Origin: Methanolobus vulcani
GTDB lineage: Archaea > Halobacteriota > Methanosarcinia > Methanosarcinales > Methanosarcinaceae
Direction: 5' to 3'
Length of the DNA: 64,000 bases
Assembly (NCBI RefSeq): GCF_006546655.1
Contig: NZ_VIAQ01000010.1
Span: 22,112 to 86,111 of the forward strand
Of this stretch, positions 34,641-43,431 are shown piece by piece. The translations under genes were made by a program, and so were the position numbers. The stretch's first letter is position 1, and each line of letters starts with the position of its first letter. The notes under the pieces are model-generated. The model had not been told where the DNA came from. It ran no database searches and worked only from the letters and a program-made list of their open reading frames with translations.

Positions 34641-35153
34641 TCATGAAGTCCTGACTATCATTACAGCGCCTGCTTTTTCAAAGTCGTAGAATCCATCTGC
34701 AGATATGGTAAGGTCCATGCTTCCTTCGTTCTGGTTAGGACCAAGGCTTACCTGGGAACCAGCCGGGGAAGCTGTGGTAAGAGTACAATTTCCGTAATCA
34801 TCGGTTGTACCTGTTGCCACACCACCAAGGCCCCTGAGTACTACATTGGCAGCCCGCACGGGATAACCATCAGGATCAACCACTGAAACCAAAACATCTA
34901 CTGTGAATGGGGAGTTTGCTGTTGTTGAATCTACAATGACAGTGTTTCCGGCAGTAGGGCCTGCACTTTGTTCACCTGACTCTACTATATTAACAGACAT
35001 ATTCTTAGTTGGGGGAGGGATAATAGCTACAAGTGCCGCAAGGGCAACCATACCAACCACCAACATGACGACTATATTGATAGGAAGCTCAATGGCCCTA
35101 TCATCATCAAATAGTTTTTCAGTCTTTTGCAAAAAATCACCGAATGCTAACAA
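34641..35153 (-). CDS. Pilin-like membrane-anchored protein with Ig-like domain, paralogue
   Basis: A 170-residue relative of the next gene downstream: a longer charged head, RAIELPINIVVMLVVGMVAL as the membrane segment (about 19-41), a Ser/Thr/Pro-rich linker and an Ig-like domain with LVSVVDPDGYPVRAANVVLRG and TGTTDDYGNCTLTT. Both proteins share the order Gly-or-Leu-Pro-Ile, hydrophobic helix, V-DxDG, GxTDxxG. The start is TTG at 35153; no ATG is available. A TATA-like element upstream would place transcription start close to it. Function unknown, probably cell-surface. Confidence 0.65.
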   Translation of the reverse strand: MLAFGDFLQKTEKLFDDDRAIELPINIVVMLVVGMVALAALVAIIPPPTKNMSVNIVESGEQSAGPTAGNTVIVDSTTANSPFTVDVLVSVVDPDGYPVRAANVVLRGLGGVATGTTDDYGNCTLTTASPAGSQVSLGPNQNEGSMDLTISADGFYDFEKAGAVMIVRTS

Positions 35154-35294
35154 ATAAACATTGAATATAAATTTATTGATTTGCTCCTGATTTTTATATA
35201 GTGTGCAGAATAATTAATGTCATAATTAATGAAATACCCAAACAAAATCCCACATCGTTACATTCATGTACCAAAACCATTCTTTAATTCTCAC

Positions 35295-35903
35295 ATGAAG
35301 AAGATCGTTATCATCGATTACGGACTTGGTAACCTCAGAAGTGTTCGCAAGGGGCTGGAACACGCAGGTGCCAACGTAATCATTTCAAGTGACCCTGAAG
35401 AGATAAAAAGTGCAGATGGAGTTATCCTTCCGGGAGTCGGTGCTTTCAGGGATGCAATGAAGAACGTGGAATCTCTCAGAAGTACCATCGATGAGTATGT
35501 GGCATCAGGAAAGCCAATGCTTGGGATATGCCTTGGCCAGCAGATGATGCTAAGCACATCAGAAGAAGGAGGACTCACTGAAGGACTTAACCTTGTAAAA
35601 GGACAGGTACTCAGATTCCCACACTCCGATCTCAAAGTCCCTCACATGGGATGGAACTCAATCAAAATTACACAGCAACATCCAATATTTAATGGAATAA
35701 ATGATGGTTCATTTGTCTATTTTGTACACTCATACTATGTGGACACTACAGATAAGAACACGCTGATTTCATGCGAATACGGAACAGAATTTGCAGCCGC
35801 CATTGTCAATGATGCAGGCAATGTGGTCGGAACTCAGTTCCACCCTGAAAAAAGCGGTGATACCGGCCTTAAAATACTGAAGAACTTTGTTGCTATGTGC
35901 TGA
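35295..35903 (+). CDS. hisH: Imidazole glycerol phosphate synthase, glutaminase subunit
   Basis: HisH releases ammonia from glutamine for HisF in histidine synthesis. The 202 residues include the triad Cys79 (GICLGQQ), His183 and Glu185 (QFHPEKSG), and DYGLGNLRSV at the start. The frame is open from 35229, but the family begins at MKKIVIIDYG, so the ATG at 35295 is chosen, although no ribosome site is visible. A TATA box (35195-35200) predicts a leader of about 70 nt. The AIR-synthase-like gene follows after 12 nt and is probably co-transcribed. No other histidine gene adjoins. Confidence 0.95.
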   Translation: MKKIVIIDYGLGNLRSVRKGLEHAGANVIISSDPEEIKSADGVILPGVGAFRDAMKNVESLRSTIDEYVASGKPMLGICLGQQMMLSTSEEGGLTEGLNLVKGQVLRFPHSDLKVPHMGWNSIKITQQHPIFNGINDGSFVYFVHSYYVDTTDKNTLISCEYGTEFAAAIVNDAGNVVGTQFHPEKSGDTGLKILKNFVAMC

Positions 35904-35915
35904 AGGAATGAAAAT

Positions 35916-37235
35916 ATGGATATTGAAGGCTACGCAAAACGAGGGATCAGGAAAAACGATTCCGACCTCGAAGACAAACTTACCGCCAGAATTCTTGAAG
36001 TCAAGAACACAAATCCCGAACATGCACGCAAGCTTGCACAGGCAACCATTACCGAAGCAAAGGCAACCCTTGTTCTGAAAGGTGACGTGCTCGAACCCAC
36101 CGTATCCGGTGTTACAATGGGAGAATTCGGCGTCGGTTCCAGAGGTCTTGGAGATTTCTACACACATGAGAAGATCGCAGAAGTCATCGGCAAGACAAAA
36201 GCGGTAGTAGACACAACACACCTTGATGACTCAGGAGTTGTAAAATCCGATGGAGGAGAATATGTCATTCTCACCGTCGACGGCATGCACTCCAGACTTA
36301 GCGATTATTCATTCCTTGCAGGATTCCACGTTGCAAGGGCGGCACTTCGTGATGTATATGTTATGGGTGCAAGACCTGTAGCAATGCTTTCTGACATACA
36401 CGTAGCAGATGACGGAGATGTCGGCAAGGTCTTTGATCACATTGCAGGTATCACAGCAGTGGCAGATCTTTCAGGCATCCCACTCATAACCGGAAGCACC
36501 CTCAGAATCGGCGGTGACATGGTAATCGGTGAACGCATGACCGGAGGAGTCGGTGCTGTTGGAGTATCAACCGACCTGACATCACGTGAGCAGACACAGG
36601 TAGGAGATGTCATCCTCATGACAGAAGGAGCAGGCGGCGGAACAATATCTACAACCGCTCTCTACTATGAGATGCATGATATCGTTGACGAGACCATCAA
36701 TATCAAATTCCTCGAAGCATGCGAGAAACTTCTGGATTCCGGTCTTGTGAAATACATCCACGCAATGACAGATGTCACAAACGGTGGCATTCGCGGAGAT
36801 GCTAAAGAAATATCCAGAACAGCAGGTGTCAAGCTCATTTTTGAAGAAAAGGAAATGAGAAAACTTGTCAACCCAAGAGTCCTTGAGATGCTTGAATCAC
36901 TTGAGATCGACTATCTTGGAGTATCCCTTGATGCTCTGCTTATCATCGCACCTGAAGAGTATGCGGAAGACATCATGAAAACAGTCAGAAGCGCAGATGT
37001 GGATATTTCTGTTATTGGAAAAGTCGTAGAAGGAACCGGAGCAGAAGTCATAATTGACGGAGAAGCAAGAGACTTCACACCACGCTTCAGGGAATCAGCA
37101 TACACACCTATCAAGAAGATGATAGGTGACGAGAATCCGCGTGACTTTGAAGAAATGAAAAAAGCCATTGACAGGGCAGCGTTAAATGCTATTGAAAAGA
37201 AACGCCGCGTTGTGGAAATGGTCAGGAGAAAGTAG
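35916..37235 (+). CDS. AIR synthase-related (PurM/HypE-like) protein
   Basis: A 439-residue protein of the PurM/HypE/SelD fold, which binds ATP and activates a carbonyl or thiocarboxylate. GEFGVGSRGLGDF, VVDTTHLDDSGVV, LRDVYVMGARPVAMLSDIHV and TDVTNGGIRGDAKEI match the family's ATP-binding and dimer regions. An N-terminal extension of about 75 helical residues sets it apart from plain PurM and HypE. Methanogens carry several such proteins of unsettled function. It follows hisH closely. The stop codon lies in a 10-bp perfect hairpin. Confidence 0.85.
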   Translation: MDIEGYAKRGIRKNDSDLEDKLTARILEVKNTNPEHARKLAQATITEAKATLVLKGDVLEPTVSGVTMGEFGVGSRGLGDFYTHEKIAEVIGKTKAVVDTTHLDDSGVVKSDGGEYVILTVDGMHSRLSDYSFLAGFHVARAALRDVYVMGARPVAMLSDIHVADDGDVGKVFDHIAGITAVADLSGIPLITGSTLRIGGDMVIGERMTGGVGAVGVSTDLTSREQTQVGDVILMTEGAGGGTISTTALYYEMHDIVDETINIKFLEACEKLLDSGLVKYIHAMTDVTNGGIRGDAKEISRTAGVKLIFEEKEMRKLVNPRVLEMLESLEIDYLGVSLDALLIIAPEEYAEDIMKTVRSADVDISVIGKVVEGTGAEVIIDGEARDFTPRFRESAYTPIKKMIGDENPRDFEEMKKAIDRAALNAIEKKRRVVEMVRRK

Positions 37236-37253
37236 AAAGGACATCCTTTCTAC
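37232..37253. terminator. Perfect 10-bp hairpin with stop codon in the stem
   Basis: GTAGAAAGGA (37232-37241) and TCCTTTCTAC (37244-37253) pair around two bases. The TAG stop of the AIR-synthase-like gene is within the left arm. No T-run follows directly, so termination activity is uncertain. Confidence 0.4.
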
Positions 37254-37287
37254 CTAAAACTTAAAATTCCACATTCAATTTTTAATC

Positions 37288-38631
37288 TTACGTATTATTA
37301 GTCTTGTTTTCAGACTCTGATTCGCTTTTCAGTTTCTCAACCACAAGCACAACACCGTCTTTTTCAAGAATACTTACCTTGTCATCTTTCTCGATCATGT
37401 CAGATGAACGTGCCTTCCAGTGTTGCCCCCTGTGAAGAACATATCCTGTTTCTCCGTTTCCAATAGGTTCAAGTGCAACAGCCATGTCACCGATTAGTTC
37501 ACCAAAGAGCGGTTTCTTTCTCCTGACCTCAAATACCTTGTAAATGATGAACACAAAGAAAAGTCCGATCAATATTGTTGGCGTCGCCACAGATACTATC
37601 AGCGTACGCTGGAATTCTGCCGGAGTATAGTTATTTGGGAAATCAGTTGGAACCAGCAATATACTGCCTGCAATTATGCATACCAGACCCGCAATCCCGA
37701 AAACCCCGAATCCCGGAGCCTGGAATTCAAGTACCAGCAACGCTACACCGGCAACAACCAGGAACAATGCACCGATATTCACATCAAAGCCAGTTCCTAT
37801 AAGCCCGAGTGCAATAGCGATCACACCAAAGAGTTCAGCACCAAAACCCGGATGTGAAATTCCAAGTATAATGGCATAAACACCAAGAAGCAGAAGCATC
37901 GAGGAAACCAGTGGATTGGAGATTATGCCCATGAAAGCCAGCCTGAGAGAAGGCTCATAGTAAGTGATATCCGCACCATCCGTTTCAAGAACCTTGTCCT
38001 TTACTTCGGTACCATCTACCTGGGAGAGCAGGTCATCGATATCAGATGCAACATACTCAATAACCCCATACTCAAGAGCTGTTTCAGCATCAAGGTTCAG
38101 GTTTTCTGTAATGAACTGTTCTGCTGCTGTCTCGTTACGACTGTGCATTTTTGCATTCTCGGTAGCTCTCTTGACAATGGCATTGATTATCTTGTCCTCT
38201 TCTACAGGCTCGCTTCCGGTGGCAGTCACTGTGACTGGCTGCGCGGAACCAATTATAGTATAAGGTGCCATTGCAGCAACGTCAGTACTGATAAGAATTA
38301 AAGTACCAGCGGACCATGCTTTTGTTCCTTCCGGGTAGACATATCCTATTACCGGAACATCAGTTGAAGCAATCTGCTCCATAATTGAAAGTGTTTCATC
38401 AAGATTGCCGCCAGGTGTGTTAAGAGTGATAACAAGAGCTTCGTAGTCATCGCTTTCTGCAAAGGCTATAGCATCAGCTACAATATCATCAGTAACAGGG
38501 GTGATCGAATCCGAGATATCAACAACCAGAACCTTCTGTTGTCCTGCAGCACATGCATTACCTGAAAGCAGTGAAAAGAGCAATATAAAAAAAAGAAAAG
38601 TGCTCAGGTATGACCGGCACTTATGTAGCAT
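37288..38631 (-). CDS. NfeD-family membrane-bound serine protease (ClpP class)
   Basis: A 447-residue protein. A signal peptide (about 1-26, ending NACAA) leads to an extracytoplasmic ClpP/SppA-like protease domain with LNTPGGNLDETLSIMEQIAS and the putative nucleophile serine in TKAWSAGTLIL. Four or five helices (about 225-355) follow, then a cytoplasmic OB-fold NfeD domain at the C-terminus (about 380-440). Archaeal 1510-N of Pyrococcus, of this family, cleaves the stomatin encoded next to it. GGAGG directly before the ATG at 38631 fixes the start, although the frame extends upstream. It follows the stomatin gene by 10 nt. Confidence 0.92.
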   Translation of the reverse strand: MLHKCRSYLSTFLFFILLFSLLSGNACAAGQQKVLVVDISDSITPVTDDIVADAIAFAESDDYEALVITLNTPGGNLDETLSIMEQIASTDVPVIGYVYPEGTKAWSAGTLILISTDVAAMAPYTIIGSAQPVTVTATGSEPVEEDKIINAIVKRATENAKMHSRNETAAEQFITENLNLDAETALEYGVIEYVASDIDDLLSQVDGTEVKDKVLETDGADITYYEPSLRLAFMGIISNPLVSSMLLLLGVYAIILGISHPGFGAELFGVIAIALGLIGTGFDVNIGALFLVVAGVALLVLEFQAPGFGVFGIAGLVCIIAGSILLVPTDFPNNYTPAEFQRTLIVSVATPTILIGLFFVFIIYKVFEVRRKKPLFGELIGDMAVALEPIGNGETGYVLHRGQHWKARSSDMIEKDDKVSILEKDGVVLVVEKLKSESESENKTNNT

Positions 38632-38641
38632 AATTCCTCCA

Positions 38642-39406
38642 TCACTCTTTTTTGGTAAATGCCTTTGAAAAGGCTGCAACTTCCGCAACATCTGTGGAAT
38701 TAGCCACAACAATCATGTTCTTTTCCCTTGCTATTTCGGCATATGTCTGCAATTCCCTGAGTTTGATTGAAACAGGTACTTCCTCATAAAGGCGTGCAGC
38801 ATCTTTCATCTTTGTAGCAGCAATGAACTCACCGTCTGCAAGTATGATACGTGAACGCTTCTCACGTTCTGCCTCTGCCTGTTTTGCGATCGCACGCAGC
38901 ATCGTGTCATCAATGCTTACATCTCGCAGAGTTACACCGGTAACCTTGATACCCCATGGATCAGTGGAAATATCAAGCTGCTCCTGGATGTTCCTGTTGA
39001 CATCTTCCCTGTTTGAAAGCACGTCATCAAGTTCAAGCTGGCCGATAACATCCCTGAGTGTTGTTTGAGAAAGCATTGCAGTTGCATACTTGAAATTCTC
39101 AACCTCATTAACTGCCTTTGTAGGATCAATAACCTGATAATAAACGACAGCATCCACAGCTACAGTTACATTGTCTTTTGTGATTACTGCCTGTTTTGGA
39201 ACGTCAATTGCGACCACACGAAGGTCTATCTTTACAACCGTATCGATTATCGGGATGATAAGAAACAGACCCGGACCTTTAACTCCACTTAACCTTCCCA
39301 GACGGAAGATAACTACACGTTCATATTCATTAACGATCTTAATAGCTTTGGACAATATGATAACTGCCACTATAGCTAACGGAAAAAGAATATCAGTCAA
39401 AACCAT
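38642..39406 (-). CDS. Stomatin/prohibitin (SPFH) protein
   Basis: A 254-residue stomatin: one N-terminal membrane segment (about 5-25), the SPFH domain beginning IVNEYERVVIFRLGRLSGVKGPG and a charged coiled coil (AIAKQAEAEREKRSRIILADGE). It forms oligomers at the membrane and is the usual partner and substrate of NfeD, with which it forms an operon here. GGAGAG precedes the ATG. The gene is divergent from the RecJ-like gene across a 411-nt gap. Confidence 0.95.
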   Translation of the reverse strand: MVLTDILFPLAIVAVIILSKAIKIVNEYERVVIFRLGRLSGVKGPGLFLIIPIIDTVVKIDLRVVAIDVPKQAVITKDNVTVAVDAVVYYQVIDPTKAVNEVENFKYATAMLSQTTLRDVIGQLELDDVLSNREDVNRNIQEQLDISTDPWGIKVTGVTLRDVSIDDTMLRAIAKQAEAEREKRSRIILADGEFIAATKMKDAARLYEEVPVSIKLRELQTYAEIAREKNMIVVANSTDVAEVAAFSKAFTKKE

Positions 39407-39546
39407 ATTTTGCCACTCTCCTGAAGAAGAAATAGAGAACTTGTTAAATAGATATAAGGAGCCTACTTTTTAAAAATATACCGGTGGAAACTAATAAAAG
39501 CCCATCTCTCCAGGACATTAAAAACAATAGAAAAGATATAGAAGGC

Positions 39547-39625
39547 TGGGTCTGAGTACTTGTTTGAGGGGATGTACACGAAAGCATGAAAGCATTGTTA
39601 TTATTGAAATAACATTTCAGACCCA
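39547..39625. ncRNA. Candidate small structured RNA between divergent genes
   Basis: In the 39407-39817 gap, TGGGTCTGA (39547-39555) pairs perfectly with TCAGACCCA (39617-39625), closing a 79-nt segment. Inside are GTAC/GTAC and GTTATT-ATTGA-AATAAC hairpins and a short direct repeat AAAGCAT-GAAAGCAT. The shape is a closed multi-branch fold, but it lacks tRNA features. Strand is not determined. The rest of the gap is AT-rich, with TATA-like elements near 39724 and 39793 for the rightward gene. Confidence 0.3.
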
Positions 39626-39817
39626 ACAAATAATAGAACTCATTTATTGTTTATTAATGTGATTGATTTTGACGTTAATAATTTCAAACAACTTTGTCAA
39701 AAACGCAATGCTGCAAAGATCATATAAATACCTATTATAAATATGTCGCTTTTTTCAATCACTCTGGATAACAAGCAAACACATAAATCCAATATATACT
39801 ATCTAAGACTAGATACA

Positions 39818-41941
39818 ATGAGCGAGAAATGTAAAGAATGCAACGGGAAAGGCTATAGTGTTACAGGCACTTCCAAATGCCCCGAGTGCAAAGGAACGGG
39901 AAAATCAAAGTCAGTAGACTTTATGAAGCTTTCTGAAAAGGATATGGCAAATTTCCTGAAAAATGGTTCTTCCTGTAGCAACTGTAGCGGGACAGGGGAA
40001 ATTGAAGAGAGGGAGAAATGCGTGGCATGCTCCGGCAAAGGTGTATTTTATAAGTGCAAGGTCTGTGGAACAGAAATGGACCGTCTTTATAATGGAGATG
40101 AGGTATGCCAGTCATGCGCAAAGAAGCAAATCGTCTACAAACTTGACAACTCATGCACCCTTGATGAACTTGAAGTCGGTAAGATGTACCATTCAACAGT
40201 AAGGAACATTGCTGATTTCGGGGTATTCGTTGATCTTAATTCTAATCTTAGAGGCCTTATTCATTCCAGCAACATGAATGGAACCCTGGAAGTTGGTGAA
40301 GCTGTCATTGTCAGCTTAAAGGAGATAAAACCAAGAGGAAAAATGGATCTGGTTCCACGGAAGTTGAAAGAATACCAGACCATTGAACTTGAAAAGAAGC
40401 TCCCGATCATACTTGCCAGCGAAATGCCACAAATGGTAGGCAAGAAGGTAAAAGTGCAGGGTGAGGTCATTCAGGTCAAGCAGACAGCAGGACCTACGAT
40501 ATTTACAATTGCAGATGAAACCGGACAGGTTTCCGGTGCCGCCTTTGAGAGCGCAGGTGAGAGAGCATATCCGGAAATTGAAGCAGATATGATTGTTGCA
40601 GCTACCGGTGAGATTACTGCCCGTGCTGGCAGTTTCCAGCTTGAGATACAGAGTCTTAAAAGACTGAGCGGATCACAGGAAGCTGAGATCCTTAACCGCA
40701 TAGAAGCCGCTATTGATAAACGAGCGGAGCCTTATGAGATCGAATATATGGTTGAGAGTGAGGTTCTTGAAAATCTCAGACCTATCATGAAGAAGGCTGC
40801 AAAGGAAATTAGAAAGGCAATCATCAAATCCACACCTATTCTATTGCGCCACCATGCCGATGCTGATGGTATGACTGCAGCACTGGCTATTGAGAAGGCA
40901 ATCATTCCGCTCATAAAAGAAGTAAACGGGGCAGACGGAGAATATTACTTCTACAAGCGTGCACCTTCAAAGGCACCGTTCTATGAAGTGACCGATGTTG
41001 TCCGTGACATTAACTTTGCACTGGAAGATGTAGTCAGACATGGACAAAAGATGCCACTAATTATAAGTGTGGACAACGGATCATCCAACGAGAACGTGGC
41101 TGCAATGAAGCAGGCACAGGTGTACGGCATCCAGATGATAGTCATGGACCACCACCAGCCTGACGATGTGGTCGATGAATTCCTGTTAACTCATGTTAAC
41201 CCGGCACATGTCGGAGGTGATTTCGGTATGACAGCAGGTATGCTCTGTACCGAGGTCGCACGTATGATAAATGTCAACGTTGAAAACGAAATAAAACACC
41301 TCCCTGCAGTAGCTGCCCTTGGTGACCGCTCAGAAGCCGAAGAAGCAAGGAGATACATAGAACTGGTATCTGACAGGTATACCGAGCAAAACTTGAGGGA
41401 CATGGCACTTGCCCTTGACTTTGCAGCATACTGGCTTAAGTTCAACACCGGAAAAGGCATGCTTGACGATATCCTGGATTTCGGTGACCATACTATACAC
41501 AAGAACCTTGTCACTGTGCTTTGTGAACAGGCTAATGGGATGATAGCCGAACAGATGGATGTCTGTATGGCCCACGTGAAATCTCAGGACCTGCCAAATG
41601 GTGCGATCCTCAATGTTCTTGATGTGGAGAATCATGCCCACACATTCACATTCCCACCACCCGGAAAGACATCAGGTGAAGTCCACGACAAATTGTGCAA
41701 GAAATACGAAGGCAAACCTGTAGTAACCATAGGATATGGACCGGACTTCGCTGTAATCCGCTCAAAGGGAGTTCTTATGAACATACCACAGATGGTAAGA
41801 GAACTCTACGAAGAAGTACAAGGTGGCGGAGTTAACGGCGGAGGACACCTTGTCGTTGGAAGTATCAAATTCGTACAGGGTATGCGTACAGAAGTGCTTT
41901 CCAAACTTGTAGAGAAAATAGGTTCCGTAGGAGTTGAATAA
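39818..41941 (+). CDS. RecJ-like DHH phosphoesterase with DnaJ-type zinc fingers, S1 and OB domains
   Basis: A 707-residue archaeal DHH-family protein, probably a single-strand nuclease of the RecJ/GAN group. The first 105 residues carry DnaJ-like CxxCxGxG repeats (CKECNGKG, CPECKGTG, CSNCSGTG, CVACSGKG) and a further Cys4 site. An S1 domain (about 110-175, NIADFGVFVDLNSNLRGLIH) and an OB-fold (about 190-285) follow. Catalytic motifs are RHHADADG (about 343), SVDNGSS and MDHHQPDD (about 444), with GGGH of DHHA1 near 673. The frame is open from 39743, but the ATG at 39818 starts the zinc-finger protein and lies about 25 nt after a TATA-like TATATAC, suggesting a leaderless message. Confidence 0.9.
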   Translation: MSEKCKECNGKGYSVTGTSKCPECKGTGKSKSVDFMKLSEKDMANFLKNGSSCSNCSGTGEIEEREKCVACSGKGVFYKCKVCGTEMDRLYNGDEVCQSCAKKQIVYKLDNSCTLDELEVGKMYHSTVRNIADFGVFVDLNSNLRGLIHSSNMNGTLEVGEAVIVSLKEIKPRGKMDLVPRKLKEYQTIELEKKLPIILASEMPQMVGKKVKVQGEVIQVKQTAGPTIFTIADETGQVSGAAFESAGERAYPEIEADMIVAATGEITARAGSFQLEIQSLKRLSGSQEAEILNRIEAAIDKRAEPYEIEYMVESEVLENLRPIMKKAAKEIRKAIIKSTPILLRHHADADGMTAALAIEKAIIPLIKEVNGADGEYYFYKRAPSKAPFYEVTDVVRDINFALEDVVRHGQKMPLIISVDNGSSNENVAAMKQAQVYGIQMIVMDHHQPDDVVDEFLLTHVNPAHVGGDFGMTAGMLCTEVARMINVNVENEIKHLPAVAALGDRSEAEEARRYIELVSDRYTEQNLRDMALALDFAAYWLKFNTGKGMLDDILDFGDHTIHKNLVTVLCEQANGMIAEQMDVCMAHVKSQDLPNGAILNVLDVENHAHTFTFPPPGKTSGEVHDKLCKKYEGKPVVTIGYGPDFAVIRSKGVLMNIPQMVRELYEEVQGGGVNGGGHLVVGSIKFVQGMRTEVLSKLVEKIGSVGVE

Positions 41942-41948
41942 CTCCTAC
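41927..41948. terminator. Perfect hairpin with the RecJ-like gene's stop codon in the loop region
   Basis: GTAGGAGTT (41927-41935) and AACTCCTAC (41940-41948) pair around GAAT; the TAA stop (41939-41941) straddles the loop. An A-rich tract on the right would be a T-run for leftward transcripts of gfcR. Confidence 0.5.
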
Positions 41949-41987
41949 TGAAAAACAAAAAAAATAATCATTTCTTTTTTGATTTGA

Positions 41988-42599
41988 TCAGTCTACACGT
42001 GTGATGCGTACAAGTGAATGTACAGGAACTTCAGAAAGGGTTTCTGAACCGCTCTTGTCCACAAGTACGGCAATTGCCACAGGTTTTGCACCGGAACTGC
42101 GCAGATGGGTTACAACATCTGCCATTGTGTTACCTGTTGTAATAACATCATCCACTATGATGCATTTCTTTCCTTTGATACCTGCAAAATTCCTGCTGAA
42201 GGCACCATTGAGTTTTGTGTCATCACCCTGCTCATTGTAAGAGTGGTAAACTGAAAGTTCTGTACTGAGCTCTTCTGCCATAAGGCTTGCAAGAGGAACT
42301 CCGCTCAGACCAATTCCTACCACCAGATCGATTTCATTGCCTGTTGCTTCTACAGTGTCAAGGACCATGTCACACATGGCAATTCCTACATGGCGCATCC
42401 TGAATGCACTCATTCCTATACTGCTCCAGTTAACCGATATGTCTTTTGGTGCAGAGGAAACTTCTTCCTTCTTTGCGCGTGTCAGAAGCCATGTGACTGT
42501 TTCCCGGGAAACGTTAAGCTCATCTGCAATTTGCCTTGTAACAAGACCATTTGCCTGTAATTCAAGGGCTTTTTGGATTAATTTATCAATATTCTTCAT
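41988..42599 (-). CDS. gfcR: GfcR-type regulator (HTH plus phosphoribosyltransferase domain)
   Basis: A 203-residue archaeal protein with an N-terminal helix-turn-helix (about 15-45, [20 protein letters not shown]) and a PyrE-like phosphoribosyltransferase domain with the PRPP loop [13 protein letters not shown]. In haloarchaea GfcR controls glucose and fructose catabolism; in methanogens it is probably a regulator sensing a phosphoribosyl ligand, not a pyrimidine enzyme. Length matches the family. CGGGG precedes the ATG. It lies downstream of nob1 on the same strand and converges on the RecJ-like gene. Confidence 0.9.
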   Translation of the reverse strand: MKNIDKLIQKALELQANGLVTRQIADELNVSRETVTWLLTRAKKEEVSSAPKDISVNWSSIGMSAFRMRHVGIAMCDMVLDTVEATGNEIDLVVGIGLSGVPLASLMAEELSTELSVYHSYNEQGDDTKLNGAFSRNFAGIKGKKCIIVDDVITTGNTMADVVTHLRSSGAKPVAIAVLVDKSGSETLSEVPVHSLVRITRVD

Positions 42600-42651
42600 A
42601 TGTACCCCGTATTTTCATCTTTAACTTATATGTAATATATCAATCGAGATG

Positions 42652-43131
42652 TTATATTTTTCTTTTACGCCTTTTCTTCAAGGGAGAACCACAAACAGGA
42701 CATACATCACCGCTATCAAATTTTCTCCGACATCCGGTACACTGTTTTTGCCATACAAGAACATCCTTTATATGTTTCTGTGCTACAGGCTTTACTTCAA
42801 GTCCCAACACCTTTGCGACATTCTGGACTGCATAGTCATCGGTCAGAAGTACTGAATTTCCTTTGTATTCAAGTGCCTTGGCCAGAATATCAATGTCAGT
42901 TGAGGATAATTCCTCGCAGTCTTTTGTCTTGTTGGCAATCTCCATGACCTTTTCACGGAAAGCATCTTCCGGCACCTCTACCCTGGCACCACTTTCCCGG
43001 GCGAGGTCAAAGCGCATTGCTGCTTCACTGCTTTTCAGTTCATTTACTACCGAAGGGATGGTTATGATACGATAAGGCTCTATTCCACTGCCCATGATGA
43101 AGACCGCAGAATCTGCGATGTAGTATTCCAT
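42652..43131 (-). CDS. nob1: NOB1 ribosome-maturation endonuclease
   Basis: NOB1 cuts the 3' end of 16S rRNA during small-subunit maturation. The 159 residues contain a PIN domain (ADSAVFI at the start, Asp residues in SSTDIDILAKAL and LLTDDYAVQNVAK) and a C-terminal zinc ribbon with CTGCRRKF and CPVCGSP, then a very basic tail KKRRKRK. The length fits archaeal NOB1. It is 52 nt upstream of gfcR on the same strand. Confidence 0.94.
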   Translation of the reverse strand: MEYYIADSAVFIMGSGIEPYRIITIPSVVNELKSSEAAMRFDLARESGARVEVPEDAFREKVMEIANKTKDCEELSSTDIDILAKALEYKGNSVLLTDDYAVQNVAKVLGLEVKPVAQKHIKDVLVWQKQCTGCRRKFDSGDVCPVCGSPLKKRRKRKI

Positions 43132-43263
43132 ATAATGCCAGATACTTTCTGAATATAGATTAATTCTTTGTTACTAAAAGTGTACATGAGATATATTCGA
43201 TATTAATATATAATAAGATGAACATGATACTAATATGTATATACGAAAATGAGAAGATAAACT

Positions 43264-43356
43264 ATGGATAGATTATCAACCTGAATCATGGAACTTATTG
43301 GATACAATATTACAGAAGAAGGAATCAGGGTATTCTCTCCGAATACTAACAAATAA
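43264..43356 (+). pseudogene. Remnant of a duplicated KaiC-like gene
   Basis: In the gap before the intact KaiC-like gene, one frame reads MDRLST, a stop (TGA), Ile, then MELIGYNITEEGIRVF and a final stop. The first part matches the start of the intact protein (MERISTGI) and, at DNA level, 21 of 25 bases; the second matches its end (LEIMNYNITGQGIKLS). The two ends are joined with the middle of about 210 codons missing, and Gly7 has become a stop. This is what an old tandem copy leaves after internal deletion. The 300-nt gap also holds a 9-bp inverted pair GATACTAAT/ATTAGTATC (43226-43234 and 43392-43400). Confidence 0.6.
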
Positions 43357-43431
43357 GGAAAGTTCTGTGCTAATGAAACTACAATTATGTTATTAGTATC
43401 AGGCGTATACAAAGAAAGTATGGTGTAAATT

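Noticed and set aside
39547..39625. tRNA gene
   Set aside because: The closed stem is 9 bp and there is no T-loop, anticodon arm or CCA context.
43230..43412. 60-codon minus-strand frame before the KaiC-like gene
   Set aside because: It covers the deleted KaiC copy, which explains the sequence on the other strand; no ribosome site.
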